Positions 23,309 to 36,700 are shown, counted from the first letter of the stretch. The stretch: DNA of 64,000 bases from Petrosia ficiformis (GCA_947044365.1 OX345644.1:366001-430000), one strand, 5' to 3'. Translations and numbers: made by a program. The notes: generated by a model from the letters alone, not told the origin.

Positions 23309-24415
23309 ATGGCAAGTTTATGGGATCTTTCAAAGAGAAATCCTTTCAGTTATCCATTACAGTCAAAAACTCAAGAGAGAAAAATAGCTTGTGCTAGTCC
23401 TACCCCAGGTAATAAGATAACATGAACTAATTAACTGATAATAGCTTATTGGTCTGTGTATTTCACTTGGTTTGAATTTCATTTATTTAAAGGTCATTCA
23501 TGTTCACTTTCCCATTCTTTTTTGTATATGTTAAATTTCAATCGCTTCATTATTGAGTTCAGTATAATCATCACACACGGGATAATAGTATTATAGTAAT
23601 AGTAAAGATTATTACATGTTTCAAGGTAATAGTAATAGGTAACTAAAATACTGAGGTAATAGTAATAGTCAATCGAGTGATAGTAATATTATACAATCTT
23701 TGAAAGACTTTTTTGTTGGTGACATAGAGGGTTGTTGTACATGTAGTATGCATATTGATTGATAAACAAATTCCAAGGGGGAGTGAATGCCTCCTGTCCC
23801 CCTCTAAATGAAGCCCTGACAATTGAAGTAGTCTTTGCTATGACATTGAGCACTGGCTCCAAGCATTCTTGCTAATAATTCAATAAAAGCTATCTTATAG
23901 TTCCATCTGTTTCAAATCAAGTGCCGTACGTGTGATTCGCATGTGTTAAGTGCTTTTCACATGTTGAACTATTATTTTAAAGTAATAGTAATTGACTATT
24001 ACACTAACTATGGTAATAATAATAGTAATATACTGGTTTTTAAGGTAATAGTAATATTAATATATTACATTGGATTGTAATTGGTCTCATGTATGAATTA
24101 ATCACATATTAACCTTATGACATTAAACTATATACACTATAGTACATATAAAGATCAATTTTGAGGTCATCGTGATATGAATAGACTTTAATTATTTTAT
24201 CGTTTCTTTATTATTTTTAGAGGAACATAGTTGTGAATTTGGATCAGCAAAGTATTATGCTATATGCGGTTTTGGAGGGATATTGAGTTGTGGTCTCACA
24301 CACACAGCTGTTGTACCACTTGATCTTGTGAAATGTAGAATACAGGTTAGTTGAGATCATTACATAATGTAGTAATCTTCAAGTTAGAAACACAATGTGT
24401 ATACATGTACATGTA

Positions 24416-24471
<56 letters not shown>

Positions 24472-27179
24472 TTGAATTATTGAACCACCTAACGGAAATT
24501 TTAACCTCTCTGTTTCTTCTGCATTGCTCCATATATACTATACATGCAGAGAGTAGGGTAGAAGAATATAGTTAAGCCTTGACTATATCGAGCCTGTCTA
24601 ACTGACCGTCAATACTTTTGCATAATATTGATTATGATAATATGACATAGTGGTAAAGGGTGGTATTCCGGTTTTAGGGCATTTGGTTTTATGGATATTA
24701 ATACCATAAGTACTATCCACAATATACATGTATATAGAGTGTATGGTATATTGTATATTGTGTATATATGACATGTACAGGTATATACTGCTTATCAATG
24801 TGAGTTGTATTTTACAAGTTTTAAACAACTTGAAAATTGATGTGTGATGTATCGTTTGAATACAAGTTTTGTATTGTTGAATATATTCTTTATCTGACAC
24901 ACAACAGGTTGATCCAGCAAAATATAAGAATATATTTAATGGATTTAGAGTCACTGTAAGAGAAGATGGATTTCGAGGTTTAGCTAAAGGCTGGGCTCCA
25001 ACGTTTATCGGTTACTCAATGCAAGGATTATGTAAATTTGGATTTTACGAGGTCTTCAAAGTGATGTATTCTAACATGTTAGGAGAGGTATGTAGAACTA
25101 TACTAAGTAATACTATAGTACAGGTTGTGTGTAGAACTATACTGTGTATTACTACAGCACAGGTTGTGTGTAGAACTATACTGTGTATTACTACAGTACA
25201 GGTTGTGTGTAGAACTATACTGTGTATTACTACAGTACAGGTTGTGTGTAGAACTATACTGTGTATTACTACAGTACGGGTTGTGTGTAGAACTATACTG
25301 TGTATTACTACAGTACGGGTTGTGTGTAGAACTATACTGTGTATTACTACAGTACAGGTTGTGTGTAGAACTATACTGTGTATTACTACAGCACAGGTTG
25401 TAGATAGAACTATACTGTGTATTACTACAGCACAGGTTGTGTGTAGAACTATACTGTGTATTACTACAGTACAGGTTGTAGATTACGTCAACGCTAATTG
25501 CTTATAATATATTCTAACTATTTCTTCATAGATATTTGTAAAATATAGTGTATTCTTTTATCTTTTAGGAATATTCCTATCTCTATCGAACCAGTCTCTA
25601 TCTAGCTGCCAGTGCAAGTGCAGAATTCTTTGCAGATATTGCTTTAGCTCCCATGGAAGCTGTTAAAGTTCGTATTCAAACACAACCCGGTTGGGCTAAC
25701 ACATTAAGAGAAGGTGTACCCAAACTAATGCAAGCAGAAGGAATCAAAGGGTAAAGTCCCATTCAATACATTAGTATATAATGACTTAATCTTCGAAAAG
25801 GGACACTGATATAGAGAGATGTATAAGATACATCATACATCTGCTTGTGATGTAGTTACTAAGGTTGAAATGTTACGACTACATGTATAATTACATGTAC
25901 ATGGGGCTGCCTTGGTAGCTCAGTTGGTAAGAGCATCTGTCCGGAGTCAAGTGTTATCATGTATATAAGTATAAATTCTTGTCTTTTCATGTTATGTTTC
26001 GTTGGAACATGTACCTCTCTCCATATATTTATATTAGGTTTTACAAAGGTCTACCTCCTCTCTGGTTGAGACAGATACCTTACACTATGATGAAATTTGC
26101 TGCATTCGAGAGAACAGTGGAATTCTTGTACAAACATGTTGTACCTGTACCAAAGTAAGAAATCATCCATAGTGTCATAAAAACAAATCTGTAATCATAA
26201 TATAACCTCTTAAGAAAAAAGGATGTAACATAGATATGTACTACATAGATATGTATTTGTAAGTGAGTTCACTCGTGATATTAACACACATTGTGATCTG
26301 TTGATTTCATAGTATCACCTCTTAAGAACATAGCATAGATATGTACTTGTAAGTGAGTTCTTCGTGGGTTTGTGTTTTGAGCAAATGAAAATAATAAGAG
26401 TGTTGTATTTTCTCAAGTTGTAACAGATGATTCCTACTCTATACATTCATGTTTATGACTGGTATACTCTCCCTCTATTTCTAAAGGAGTGAACTCAGTA
26501 AGCCCAAACAGTTGGTAGTAACATTTGCTGGTGGTTATATAGCTGGTGTATTCTGTGCTGTTGTTAGTCATCCTGCTGATACTGTAGTCTCTAAACTCAA
26601 TTCTGATGTTGGTAGTACACCAGTACAAGCAGCTAAAGAACTAGGAATGAAAGGTATGTACTAATTAGTTCATAAAGAGGGGAGGGGCAGTCTGTGGCGG
26701 CACTAGGATTGGCTCTTGCCTCATATATATATAACCAGGCATGAAATAATTAGATTGCTATAAATATATATTATAGAAAATCCACCTCTAACCGTATGCT
26801 ACCTATACCATGCCTGGGATGGTACCATATATACTGTAATTAATGGCTCTAGATTACATTGACGCTATGATTATTCCCTCTCTCCATAAGCATTATAATT
26901 GCTTAGTGTATATAAAACTACGGTTGGAAAGTAGATATACAGTACATATGCTATACAAGGGCATGAAGTACCTCACTTTCTATAACAAAATGATTTTAAC
27001 TTTTTGATATCTTCATAGGATTATGGAAAGGTTTGGGACCTAGGATTATAATGATCGGTACACTCACTGCCCTACAATGGTTCATATACGACTCTGTAAA
27101 AGTCTTATTCCGTCTCCCACGACCACCACCTCCCGAGATGCCCGAGTCCCTCAAGAGGAAGAGAGCTGGACAAGTGTAA
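23309..27179 (+). CDS. SLC25A3: Mitochondrial phosphate carrier
   Basis: Imports phosphate with protons across the mitochondrial inner membrane. Seven exons: 23309-23408 (ATG), 24221-24345, 24908-25087, 25569-25750, 26038-26154, 26487-26653 and 27019-27179 (TAA). The three carrier signatures are visible: [20 protein letters not shown] and a third repeat with [11 protein letters not shown]. Also [16 protein letters not shown] and [20 protein letters not shown], close to animal SLC25A3. The short start [18 protein letters not shown] has no long presequence. The length, about 340 residues, is normal for the family. Intron 3 starts with a 39-bp minisatellite that stays open in frame with exon 3. 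Divergent from TUBGCP6. Confidence 0.95.
24395..24462. repeat. (TA)n microsatellite
   Basis: About 20 TA units at 24420-24460 followed by GAGAGAGAG, in SLC25A3 intron 2. Intron 1 of the same gene (23409-24220) holds TAATAGTAATAG-type AT-rich repeats and family A fragments near 23480-23580 and 24110-24180. Confidence 0.85.
25088..25490. repeat. 39-bp minisatellite at the SLC25A3 exon 3 donor
   Basis: About ten head-to-tail copies of a 39-base unit: GTACAGGTTGTGTGTAGAAC followed by TATACTGTGTATTACTACA. The first unit starts at the real donor (GAGAG then GTATGTAG). Because 39 is a multiple of three and the unit has no stop in this frame, the exon 3 frame stays open to 25507. It is intronic, since exon 4 at 25569 joins exon 3 in phase. 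Confidence 0.9.
25905..25960 (+). mobile_element. tRNA-derived SINE fragment (A box)
   Basis: CTTGGTAGCTCAGTTGGTAA followed by GAGCATCTGTCCGGAGTC resembles a tRNA D-arm and A box. No acceptor pairing or T-arm follows within the next 60 bases, so this is not a functional tRNA gene. Most likely a truncated tRNA-derived SINE in SLC25A3 intron 4. Confidence 0.55.
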
Positions 27180-27398
27180 CTAAAATATTACATTTGTTTC
27201 TTACAATAGCAGTATATTGAACAATGTAGGATATATTTATTTAGTAATAATATAATAATTAACGTGATTTGTCTATAATTATGTGTACATGTACATATTT
27301 ATTACTTAAGTAGTATAAATTTATATATTACTATTGGTTGAAGACATGTATTGTACATGTATTACTATTGGTTGTTAGTTGAAGACATGTATTGTACA

Positions 27399-30300
27399 TT
27401 ATAGTTCTAGTGTATTTAGTTCTAGTGTATTTAGTAATGTATTGAGACAGTTGTATTGACCAGTACATAGTATTAATGAAGATTGCTCTCGAGGATTTAG
27501 GTCTTGGAATTTGTGTTCTAGTACCTGTTGACATGTTGATAATGACTCTGGTAATACTTCAATACACTGTTTGATGAGTCTGTTACAGATTAATAACAAT
27601 ATGTAATAGTAATGGTCTAAATAAAGTAATTTTTATTAATAGTAACTAACAGTATAATTACAGTAAAATCTATTAATAGTAATTTTATATAGTAACACAA
27701 GTTTTATTAATACTAAAATCTATATAAAGTAACACTAACATGAGTTCTATTAATAGTAACATATATTTAGATATAGATCTATTAATAGTTACATCTATAT
27801 ATAGTAACACTGTGAGTTCTATTAATAGTAACATACATTTATATATATAGAAACATGAGTTCTATTAATAGTAACATTTATATAATTATAGTAACACCAG
27901 TTCTATTGATAGTAACATACATTTAGATATGGAAACATGAATTCATATAGTAACATTTATATATAGCAACACAAGTTCTATTAATAGTATCATCTATATA
28001 TAGTAACAGTGTAACATGAGTTCTATTAATAGTAACATACATTTAGATATAGATCTATTAATAGTAACATCTATATACTAACACCAGTTCTATCAGTAGT
28101 AAGATCTATATACAGTAATACTAGTTCTATTAATAGTAACACATTTATATAATATATATAGTAACACCAGTTCTATTAATAGTAACACATTTATATATAT
28201 ATAGTAACACCAGTTCTATTAACAGTAACACATTTATATATATATTTATAGTAACACCAGTTCTATTAATAGTAACACATTTATATATATATTTATAGTA
28301 ACACCAGTTCTATTAATAGTAACACATTTATATATATATTTATAGTAACACCAGTTCTATTAATAGTAACATTTATATAATTATACTAACACAACAGATT
28401 ATGATAATAAACCTTATCAATAGTTTTCTTTCACTTAGGCTCAAATCTTCAATGTTTCTTGATGTTTCACACTCATCATTTAGTATCTTAGATAATTTAC
28501 TGTCCTTTACTAACAGCAACTAAAATGAGGAATTATACACTAATTAATAATTAATGCCATCACGGCCTCAGGAAAATGTTAATAATTTTAGTTAAGAATG
28601 ACCTACAGTCTCTTTACCTACACCATTTTCATATAATTATCCTTCCCGTTCTTTCTTTTCATGCATATCAAATTTCAATCCATTGCTTCATTATTGAGTT
28701 ACAGTATAATCATGTATTAACCTTATGACATTAAACTATACACTATAGTACATATAAAGTCATCACATACTAATTTTGATGTCATTGAGGTTTCAATCAC
28801 TATATTTATTTATACCGTTGTCTGTCTGTCCATTAGATACATACACTTTTCTTTTACTTTTATAATATCTAATAGATCTTCATCCGGCTCTCCATTTATA
28901 TTAACTTCATACACATCCTCTATCATATCCTGTAATAAACCATACTCCATTATTATCACACATGCACAATATAAATATTCCACTTACCATGTCTTCTAGT
29001 AACTTCCATCTTTCCTTCATCCATTTTATATTATAATCATTTGAAGAGAAGTACACCATTTGTAAGCAACTGGTTGTAATACAGGCCTAATGGCAAACCA
29101 TGATAATTATGACTCTGACATGTGATTATCACATGATCACAACTTACTGCATCTAGAGGGTTCTTGTTTATCACAAACCCATATGTATGTAGAAGAGAAT
29201 AGTTCGGCAGTTCTCCAAATGTGTTCAATATCTCTTCCCCCTTTAATAGAATATATCATGTACTGTTTATATACAATGTGTATACATACATGTGTATATA
29301 TATATATATGTATCTATGTCCGTCCATACATACATACATACATACACACACATAATACTTACATACGTACATACATATATACATACATACATATATACAT
29401 AGATACATATATACATACACATATACATACATACATACATACACACACAGATACATATATACATACATGCATAAATATATACATACATACATATATACAT
29501 ACACATATACATACATACACACATACATACATACGTACATACATACATACATACATACAACATACATACATATATACATAGGTATATACATACATACATA
29601 CATACATATATATACATACATACATACATACATACATACATACAACATACATACATATATACATAGATACATACATACATGCATACATATATATATATAT
29701 ATACATACATATGCATATATAATGTACATACATGTACACATACTTTCTGAATATTTCTTGTTGCTACAAGTTTCAAACAGTTTGAATGAAAAGAGAGTTC
29801 AGCATTGTGATGAGTATGATGATTAAGAAGATCAACAAATGGAATCATCATAGTACGAGATAGAGGATCATCCCCTTCAGAATCAGTAAAGCTATATGAC
29901 ATCACAAATGACACACCTATAAATAGAACACATGAATATGAAATAGATTAACATAGAGTTCTACCACTTTGATTAGGTACTATACTATACTGGTAATAAG
30001 AGTGGTCTTTTAGTTTGACAATAATGGCCACTTTTAGTTATAATATGCCTAGTGTATAAACCTAGTTATAACTACGGTATGTAATATTAGGCTTACTAAA
30101 AGGGTTTTAGTTAGCTAACATTATAAACACACATCTATCAGAACCGATCATCTTAAACCAGTGTGGACTATAGACATAACTCTAATCATATTATAATTCT
30201 CTTGTAATAAACTCACTTTGTTCATATAGTTGGAGAGAATGAAATAATTTAGGAATTACAGATACATGTCTTTTAAAAAAAGGTAGTACTATAGTTTCAT

Positions 30301-31242
30301 AATCCTCATGTACTCGTTTGAGGTCCCTCTCCACTAGAGTGTCTACACCTGTCCCTTCAAGAAGCCTCTTTCTGTCACACTCACTCCATAACATGGCAGG
30401 AGGACATTTTGAATTGTTAGGTACCAGATTGAGATAAGGTTGCCATCCACTTTTACCCTGCGTAAAATAATATAATTATTCAATTTTATGACAAGTAGCA
30501 TACCTTTTGAGCATATGCCACTGTTAATGCTATAAGTAATGGTACCCAAGAGGTCATGTGACCAACATGTGACATGAATTCCTGATCATGTTTCATAAAC
30601 TCACTGATCACACTTTGTGAAGCAGTTAAAACAGAGGATCGAGGAATTTTAGCAATTAATTCCCCTCTTGGTATCGTATCTATGGCAACCACACCTATCT
30701 CATGACGAGAACCAGCTCGTCCAATATATAACTACAGTAGAGAAATAAATATTGTGTTGTACATTATGTGTTGTACATTATGTGTTTATGATAGTTGATC
30801 ATTTTGATATATAAACATTTAAAGGTGTGTCTCCTGCACCAGCACTGGTACTGGAATTACTGCTTTTAGAGTCCTACCAAGTGGTACACCCAACCATAGA
30901 GTCTAGTGGACTATGTTCCAGTGCTGGAGACACAGCTTATAGCAAACCATCAAAGGTTGGTTACATAATATTTCTGCATATCATTCATTATCAAGAATGT
31001 TGCCCCTATGATCAAGGGCTTAATGACACAATCTAAACTAATATACATACCTACAAGCTTACCTTAGGATGTAATTCAATACCTATATTAATACACCATT
31101 CTCTAAATTCCTTCACTTTTATCTCTTCTTCCCTCAGTTTAATATTTCTTGTCTCTCTTCTCTTCTTTCTACGCTCTAAGAGTCTCTTGTAAGCATCAAG
31201 AAGAGCTTGTTTCCTCTTACTAATCTTTCTTCTAGTAGACAT
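27399..31242 (-). CDS. SETD6: SET-domain protein lysine methyltransferase SETD6
   Basis: Methylates lysines of non-histone proteins such as RelA in vertebrates (family knowledge). Nine exons: 31063-31242 (ATG at 31242), 30504-30731, 30216-30457, 29754-29917, 29148-29240, 28988-29086, 28845-28938 (approximate), 28413-28509 and 27399-27579 (TAA). Seen: AIDTIPRGELIAKIPRSSVL, TSWVPLLIAL, LLEGTGVDTLVERDL and YETIVLPFF, the SET core MIPFVDLLNHH then HNAEL, then GEEILNTFGELPNYSLLHTY, and a C-terminal substrate-binding part ending with LNPREQSSLILCTGQYN. The NH motif (LLNHH) and the ELPNYSLLHTYGF segment are conserved, so the enzyme looks intact. Exon 6 uses the TTAG acceptor at 29087. The last donor (28412) is weak. 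Confidence 0.92.
27600..28410. repeat. AT-rich tandem repeat around CTATTAATAG in SETD6 intron
   Basis: Repeats of AGTTCTATTAATAGTAACA with variable ATATAT spacers, roughly 20 units. Each carries the perfect palindrome CTATTAATAG. The last few are regular (about 62 bp, TAACACATTTATATATATAT). Confidence 0.88.
28555..28800. mobile_element. Interspersed repeat family A, copy 3
   Basis: Begins near GGCCTCAGGAAAATGTTAAT, passes TTCATATAATTATCCTTCCC, CATTATTGAGTTACAGTATA and TTATGACATTAAACTATACA, and ends near TTTTGATGTCATTGAGGTTT. It is the reverse complement of 9885-10120. SETD6 intron. Confidence 0.72.
29285..29745. repeat. (CATA)n simple repeat in SETD6 intron
   Basis: Near-pure ACATACAT and ATATACAT units between SETD6 exons 29148-29240 and 29754-29917. 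Long Tyr/Ile/His/Thr frames in it are artefacts. Confidence 0.9.
29990..30125. mobile_element. Interspersed repeat family C, copy 3 (short)
   Basis: AGTGGTCTTTTAGTTTGACA, GGCCACTTTTAGTTATAATA and ACTAAAAGGGTTTTAGTTAG match 13495-13725 and 19225-19655. SETD6 intron. Confidence 0.55.
30825..30945. repeat. Imperfect inverted repeat, about 115 bp, in SETD6 intron 1
   Basis: GTGTCTCCTGCACCAGCACTGG near 30826-30849 is mirrored by CCAGTGCTGGAGACAC at 30918-30935 (a short loop-out of the second GCACCA). The GC-rich ends differ from the AT-rich intron around them, suggesting a small inserted foldback element. Confidence 0.5.
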
Positions 31243-31297
31243 TATCCACCACGTGGGTGCCACACCCCCAATGTGGCTTACCCACGTGGTATCCAAG
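31243..31297. promoter_or_regulatory. 55-bp bidirectional promoter SETD6 / mS25 with mirrored E-boxes
   Basis: Only 55 bases separate the two start codons. They contain ACCACGTGGGT (31248-31258) and its exact reverse complement ACCCACGTGGT (31280-31290), each holding the E-box core CACGTG. The arrangement is symmetric, so each gene sees the same site at nearly the same distance (about 6-8 bases from its ATG). CACGTG is the binding core of bHLH-leucine-zipper factors (USF, MYC/MAX, MITF/TFE); use here is inferred. Confidence 0.6.
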
Positions 31298-32536
31298 ATG
31301 AGTAGATTAGCTAGGTTTGGTTTCAAAAGGAATATTGATCATCTCAGATCTTGGTCTATACAGCTACCAAATAATTTAAAGAAAGCTGTTTTAAATTTTG
31401 ATGATAAAGAACTGGAACATGAGGGATTAAGGTAAATAAGAGAGACAAGTAGATTATACCTATAGATACATGTTTTGTTTGTATGTATTAATACATTTGT
31501 TTGGATGGAGTAATAAGACTAGCACCTCATGTGGGTGTGGTAAATGATAGATTAAAACTCTATTACTGGTACACCCTAGATAGGTAGACTCTAGGATTGA
31601 GTACACACCCACTTGAAATATTCAAGATACTGTTGTTATTATTTGACTTGTGTGTGTGTGTGTATATAATAATATGATGTATTCATTTAGATTGTTCACA
31701 TATCAACATATACCACAGTTAAAATATCATAATCCTGATATACAATTTGTGATATTGAGAAACAAAACTCTATCAAAATGTACTATAAATCTTGTATTCA
31801 GTAAGTCATATTATAATATATAATATCATTGTTACTATTAATAGTATCACTACTATTAATATCATTGTTACTATTAATAGTATCACTACTATTAATACCT
31901 TTGTTACTATTAATAATATCACTACTATTAATACCATTGTTACTATTAATAGTATCACTACTATTAATATCATTGTTACTATTAATAGTATCACTACTAT
32001 TAATATCATTGTTACTATTAATAGTATCACTACTATTAATATCATTGTTACTATTAATAGTATCACTACTATTAATACCATTGTTACTATTAATAGTATC
32101 ACTACTATTAATACCATTGTTACTATTAATAGTATCACTACTATTAATAGCATTGTTACTATTAATAGTATCACTACTATTAATAGCATTGTTACTATTA
32201 ATAGTATCACTACTATTAATACCATTGTTACTATTAATAGTATCACTACTATTAATACCATTGTTACTATTAATAGTATCATTACTTTTAAATAATATTT
32301 TAAGTATTGGTAACAATGTAAAGCTAATGTATACCTGTGCAGTTTGGTTAAATGTGTATTAAGTTATTAACTAAGAAATGGGTTCAAAGTTCAAATCTCA
32401 GCTGATTTTCTCCATTGATATGCTCTCTATTTCATTAGATAATGGAGAGAGAAATGAATTAGTAATGGCTGGTAAATCTCATAAACTAATTAAAGAAGAG
32501 ATTGAAAAATTAAACTCAGCAAAAGAAGAATTATAA
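31298..32536 (+). CDS. MRPS25: Mitochondrial small ribosomal subunit protein mS25
   Basis: Component of the mitochondrial 28S ribosomal subunit with a thioredoxin-like L51/S25/CI-B8 fold. Three exons: 31298-31431 (ATG), 31691-31800 and 32439-32536 (TAA); about 113 residues, shorter than human mS25 (173). Seen: MSRLARFGFKRNIDHL, then a segment containing HIPQLKYHNPDIQFVILRNK that lines up with IPQIQYKNPWVQIMMFKN of human MRPS25, then NNGERNELVMAGKSHKLIKE matching the [20 protein letters not shown] region. The C-terminal extension of vertebrates is absent. Divergent from SETD6. Intron 2 is one palindromic repeat array. Confidence 0.82.
31806..32290. repeat. 36-bp palindrome-rich array, mS25 intron 2
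   Basis: About 13 copies of TTGTTACTATTAATAGTATC followed by ACTACTATTAATACCA. Every unit contains two CTATTAATA-type palindromes. All six frames are open because the unit is 36 bases, which explains the long Ile/Leu/Val and Asn/Ser/Asp frames. Confidence 0.92.
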
Positions 32537-32577
32537 AATATAACAACATATCAAAAAGTGATAAATGATAAGTGAAG

Positions 32578-33752
32578 TTAATTAATATAATAATCAGCGT
32601 GTAGTATCTCATTACAAGACTCTCCTCCGTACCCTTCTCTACATAAACACAGAGCTTCTTTACCATGATGTGTACGTATACACGTACCTCCATTATGGCA
32701 TTTTAAATTTCTACATGGATCAAATGGGATCTTAAGGTCACAATATGGACCAACTCTTCCAACTCCCTTTCTGCATTCACAATAACAGCCACATGAATTC
32801 GTTATCAATCCACCTCCACAATAATGTTGAATACAATATTTACCAATGTATAGATGCGCATATGTGAAACTAATGGATAGATAGATAGGTAAATAGATGG
32901 ATGGATGGATGGATAGATGGATAGATGGATAGATGGATGTCTGCATTGATATAAATGCCAAGGTGTAGACGAGCATACATGAAACTAATAGATAGATAGA
33001 TGGATGGATAGATAGATAGATAGATAGATAGATATATATTGATAGATAGATAGATGGCTGCATGATATACATGTATATGCCAAGGAGTATACATGAAACT
33101 GGATAGATACATACATACATACATAGATATATAATCATGTAGATGGATTTAACACACCTGCAATCATCACCTAGGTAACCAGGATAACAATGACAATATC
33201 CATTAACACATCTCCCTTTACCAGAACAATCATTATAACAATCATATCTCTATAAGAAATGAATGGGGACCAACGACATGTGAGAACATGAAGTGACTAA
33301 GCAAATGTCATTTGGTACTTCAACAAAATAATATAGCAATACAACTTACTTGACAGAGTTGGTCATGTGATGGACATGTGATTTCTCCGTCAAATGTCAC
33401 ATTATTTAGTTCTAGTAATACAGGTTTCTGTAGCAGTATTTTTTGACATTTATTAAAACAGACAAAACTAGTTGATACCTTCTCTCCATCAACAGTACAA
33501 ATCACTTTGACTCCGCCCACATGTATATACAACTCATTTGGACCACATTCCACCTATTAATTAATTAATAAATCGTTAAGGTGAAGAATGTTTCCATGAC
33601 AACCTTATAGCAACCAGCACCCCACTTTGTTTCTGTCTCATTTGAAATATCTTGAACAATCCTCCATGGTCTGTTGTGTTCAATGCATTTAGAACTGGAA
33701 GAGAACTTCATCAAAGGCCCTGGAAACATATTAGTCATTCGTAGATAGATAA

Positions 33753-33784
<32 letters not shown>

Positions 33785-36700
33785 GTACATGTAGATAGAT
33801 AGATAGATAGATAGGTATGTATCTACCTATATTTCGTTCCATCTGTTTTGGAGACTTCTTAGAACATCTATCAATTGACTCTCCAAATGACTACAAAACA
33901 GAATGGGAACCGGGATTTGGGTATGGAATGAAAATGTTTAGTACGGAGTGTGACTCACATTATAGAATGGACAATAGTCAGCTGTTGGTACATTCCCACC
34001 AATATTTGAGGAATTCCAATACTGTATATTATATATGTACATGTACATGCACACAAGTACACATGTACATGCAACATGGACACACAGACACATAAGTACA
34101 CACACATACAAATACAATCTACGTATACCACACACTTGAAATAGTCTAGGGATGATATTTTGATAAGTTGATAGTGGACACTCAGTGATACTAGAATGAT
34201 CTGTTGTACAACCAGTGATAGGTTGTGTAGTACCATTAGTACAAAATGGTGTAGGTCTTATCCTATAGTATAAGATACCATACTATAAATTATCTTATTA
34301 TATATAAATACATACCTGTTTGATTTTGCATCATTTATTAATTCCAAACAACTTTGATTAAAGAAACTACAACCTTTATTTCTACCCCATTCCAATACAC
34401 CACTATATCGATAATCTGGATAATACCAGCTGAAATACGAAGAGGAGAAATTGGAGGAGGAGGAGGAAAAGGAGTAGGAAGAGGAAGAGGAGGAGGAGGA
34501 GGAGGATGAGGAAGATGAAGAGGAACCGAAGGATGAAGAGGAAGAGGAAGAGAAGGAGGAAGACAAGGAGGAACAGAAGGAGAAGAAGGAGGAGGAGGAG
34601 GAGGAGAACAAGGAAGAGCGGGAAGAAGACGAGGAGGAGAAGGAGGAGGTGGAGAAGGAAGATGAGTATGTATGTATAAAAAACATTTCACACTCTTACC
34701 CAGAATCTTCTAATAAGGCTAGTGTAATTCGTGATACAATAGCTTCACCTTCCCAAGCTCTTGTCATTATATCTCCCTTAATTGAATTAATAAACTCAAT
34801 TAATAAAGGGACAAACCTATCTTAATTACCCATAATACACGTGCTTCCCATAACAGTTTAGAAGAATGTTGATCTTCTAGTGGAACACCAGCCAGGTCTG
34901 GACAACCAAAATGCAAAATGGCTTCTCTCTACATATTAATACATATCCACTACATCCACATGGTCACATATATATAATGTACCTTTACAGCTGGTAATGT
35001 GATGATAGTAACCTCATGGGCATTAACAGGTGAAGTATTAGACCAGTTAGTATATGTATATGTATGAGTTATCTTGAAATCAAGAGGATACTCACTATAT
35101 GAGAGTATGAATGGAGAGATGAATTGATGGATGGATGAATGGATGGATGGATGGATGGATGGATGGATAGATTGATGGATGACTAGATATCAGAATACTT
35201 GTATGTACCCATGAATAGTTCTTTTTGCAAAGCCATTTCTCATTCTTGGCATGAGCGGTTTTCCAAAAGAATTTCGAAAAAAAGGAAGAAGATCTCTAGA
35301 GAAGGCCTAGTGAATATTTCAAAGATAAGGAACCAGTTATGAGCACCATTAGTACTTACTAATGCTCCAATTAATTCTTGTAATACAAATGATAATTGTT
35401 TCTTAAATTTATTTCGATCTAATTTCTTACGACAGAAGTTGAGATAACCAGCAACAGGTCTGTAAAAAAATGAATACAATATCTACTAGTATATATGTAC
35501 TTTAGTTACTATTAATAGTATCATCATTGTTACAATTAATAGTATCACTACTATTAATATCATTGTTACTATTAATAGTATCACTACTATTAATATCATT
35601 GTTACTATTAATAGTATCACTACTATTAATATCATTGTTACTATTAATAGTATTACTACTAACATCATTGTTACTATTAATAGTATCACTACTATTAATA
35701 TCATTGTTACTATTAATAGTATCACTACCATTGTTACTATTGATAGTATCACTACTATTAATACCATTGTTACTATTAATAGTATCACTACTATTAATAC
35801 CATTGTTACTATTAATAGTATCACTACTATTAATACCACTTTTACTATTAATATCGTTGTTACTATTAATAGTATCACTACTATTAATACCATTGTTACT
35901 ATTAATAGTATCACTACTCATTGTTACTATTAATAGTATCACTAGTATTAATATCATTGTTACTATTAATAGTATCACTACTAACATCATTGTTACTATT
36001 AATAGTATCACTACTATTAATATCATTGTTACTATTAATAGTATCACTACCATTGTTACTATTAATAGTATCACTACTATTAATACCATTGTTACTATTA
36101 ATAGTATCACTACTATTAATACCATTGTTACTATTAATAGTATCACTACTATTAATACCACTTTTACTATTAATATCGTTGTTACTATTAATAGTATCAC
36201 TACTATTAATACCATTGTTACTATTAATAGTATCACTACTCATTGTTACTATTAATAGTATCACTAGTATTAATATCATTAAATGTCTGCTTCCCCATAC
36301 CCTTACCTCTTTTCCATCCCCATACCCATACCTCTAATCCCTCCCGATTCCCATACCTATCTGTTGTTTTCTCCTGTTGACAAGTATTACCATCTATTAC
36401 AGCTTCTAGTGCCTGACAAGATACAGTGTCTTCAATAGCTGACACATATAATATATAATCAACACCAGACAGGTCGCTAGGGTCATTAAAATCTTGCAAA
36501 GGTTCTTTAGAACATTCTCCAGATATCGTACATTTATGACATGGCTATGTAAATAGAGAGGTTGTGAACAGAAAATAGCAAACTATTATAACAAACTTTG
36601 AGATGCCTCTCTGGAATTATAACTGGTCCACATTTAGTGATTTCTGAACAAGACTCACGACAATAACGAGAAGAACGACCATCTTGATAGTAACCATGGT

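Noticed and set aside
25905..25990. Functional tRNA gene
   Set aside because: Only the D-arm/A-box part is tRNA-like; no matching acceptor stem or T-arm follows.
30827..31036. Plus-strand ORF (LELLLLESYQVV) as a small gene
   Set aside because: It overlaps an inverted repeat in SETD6 intron 1 and matches no known motif; no splice or promoter support.
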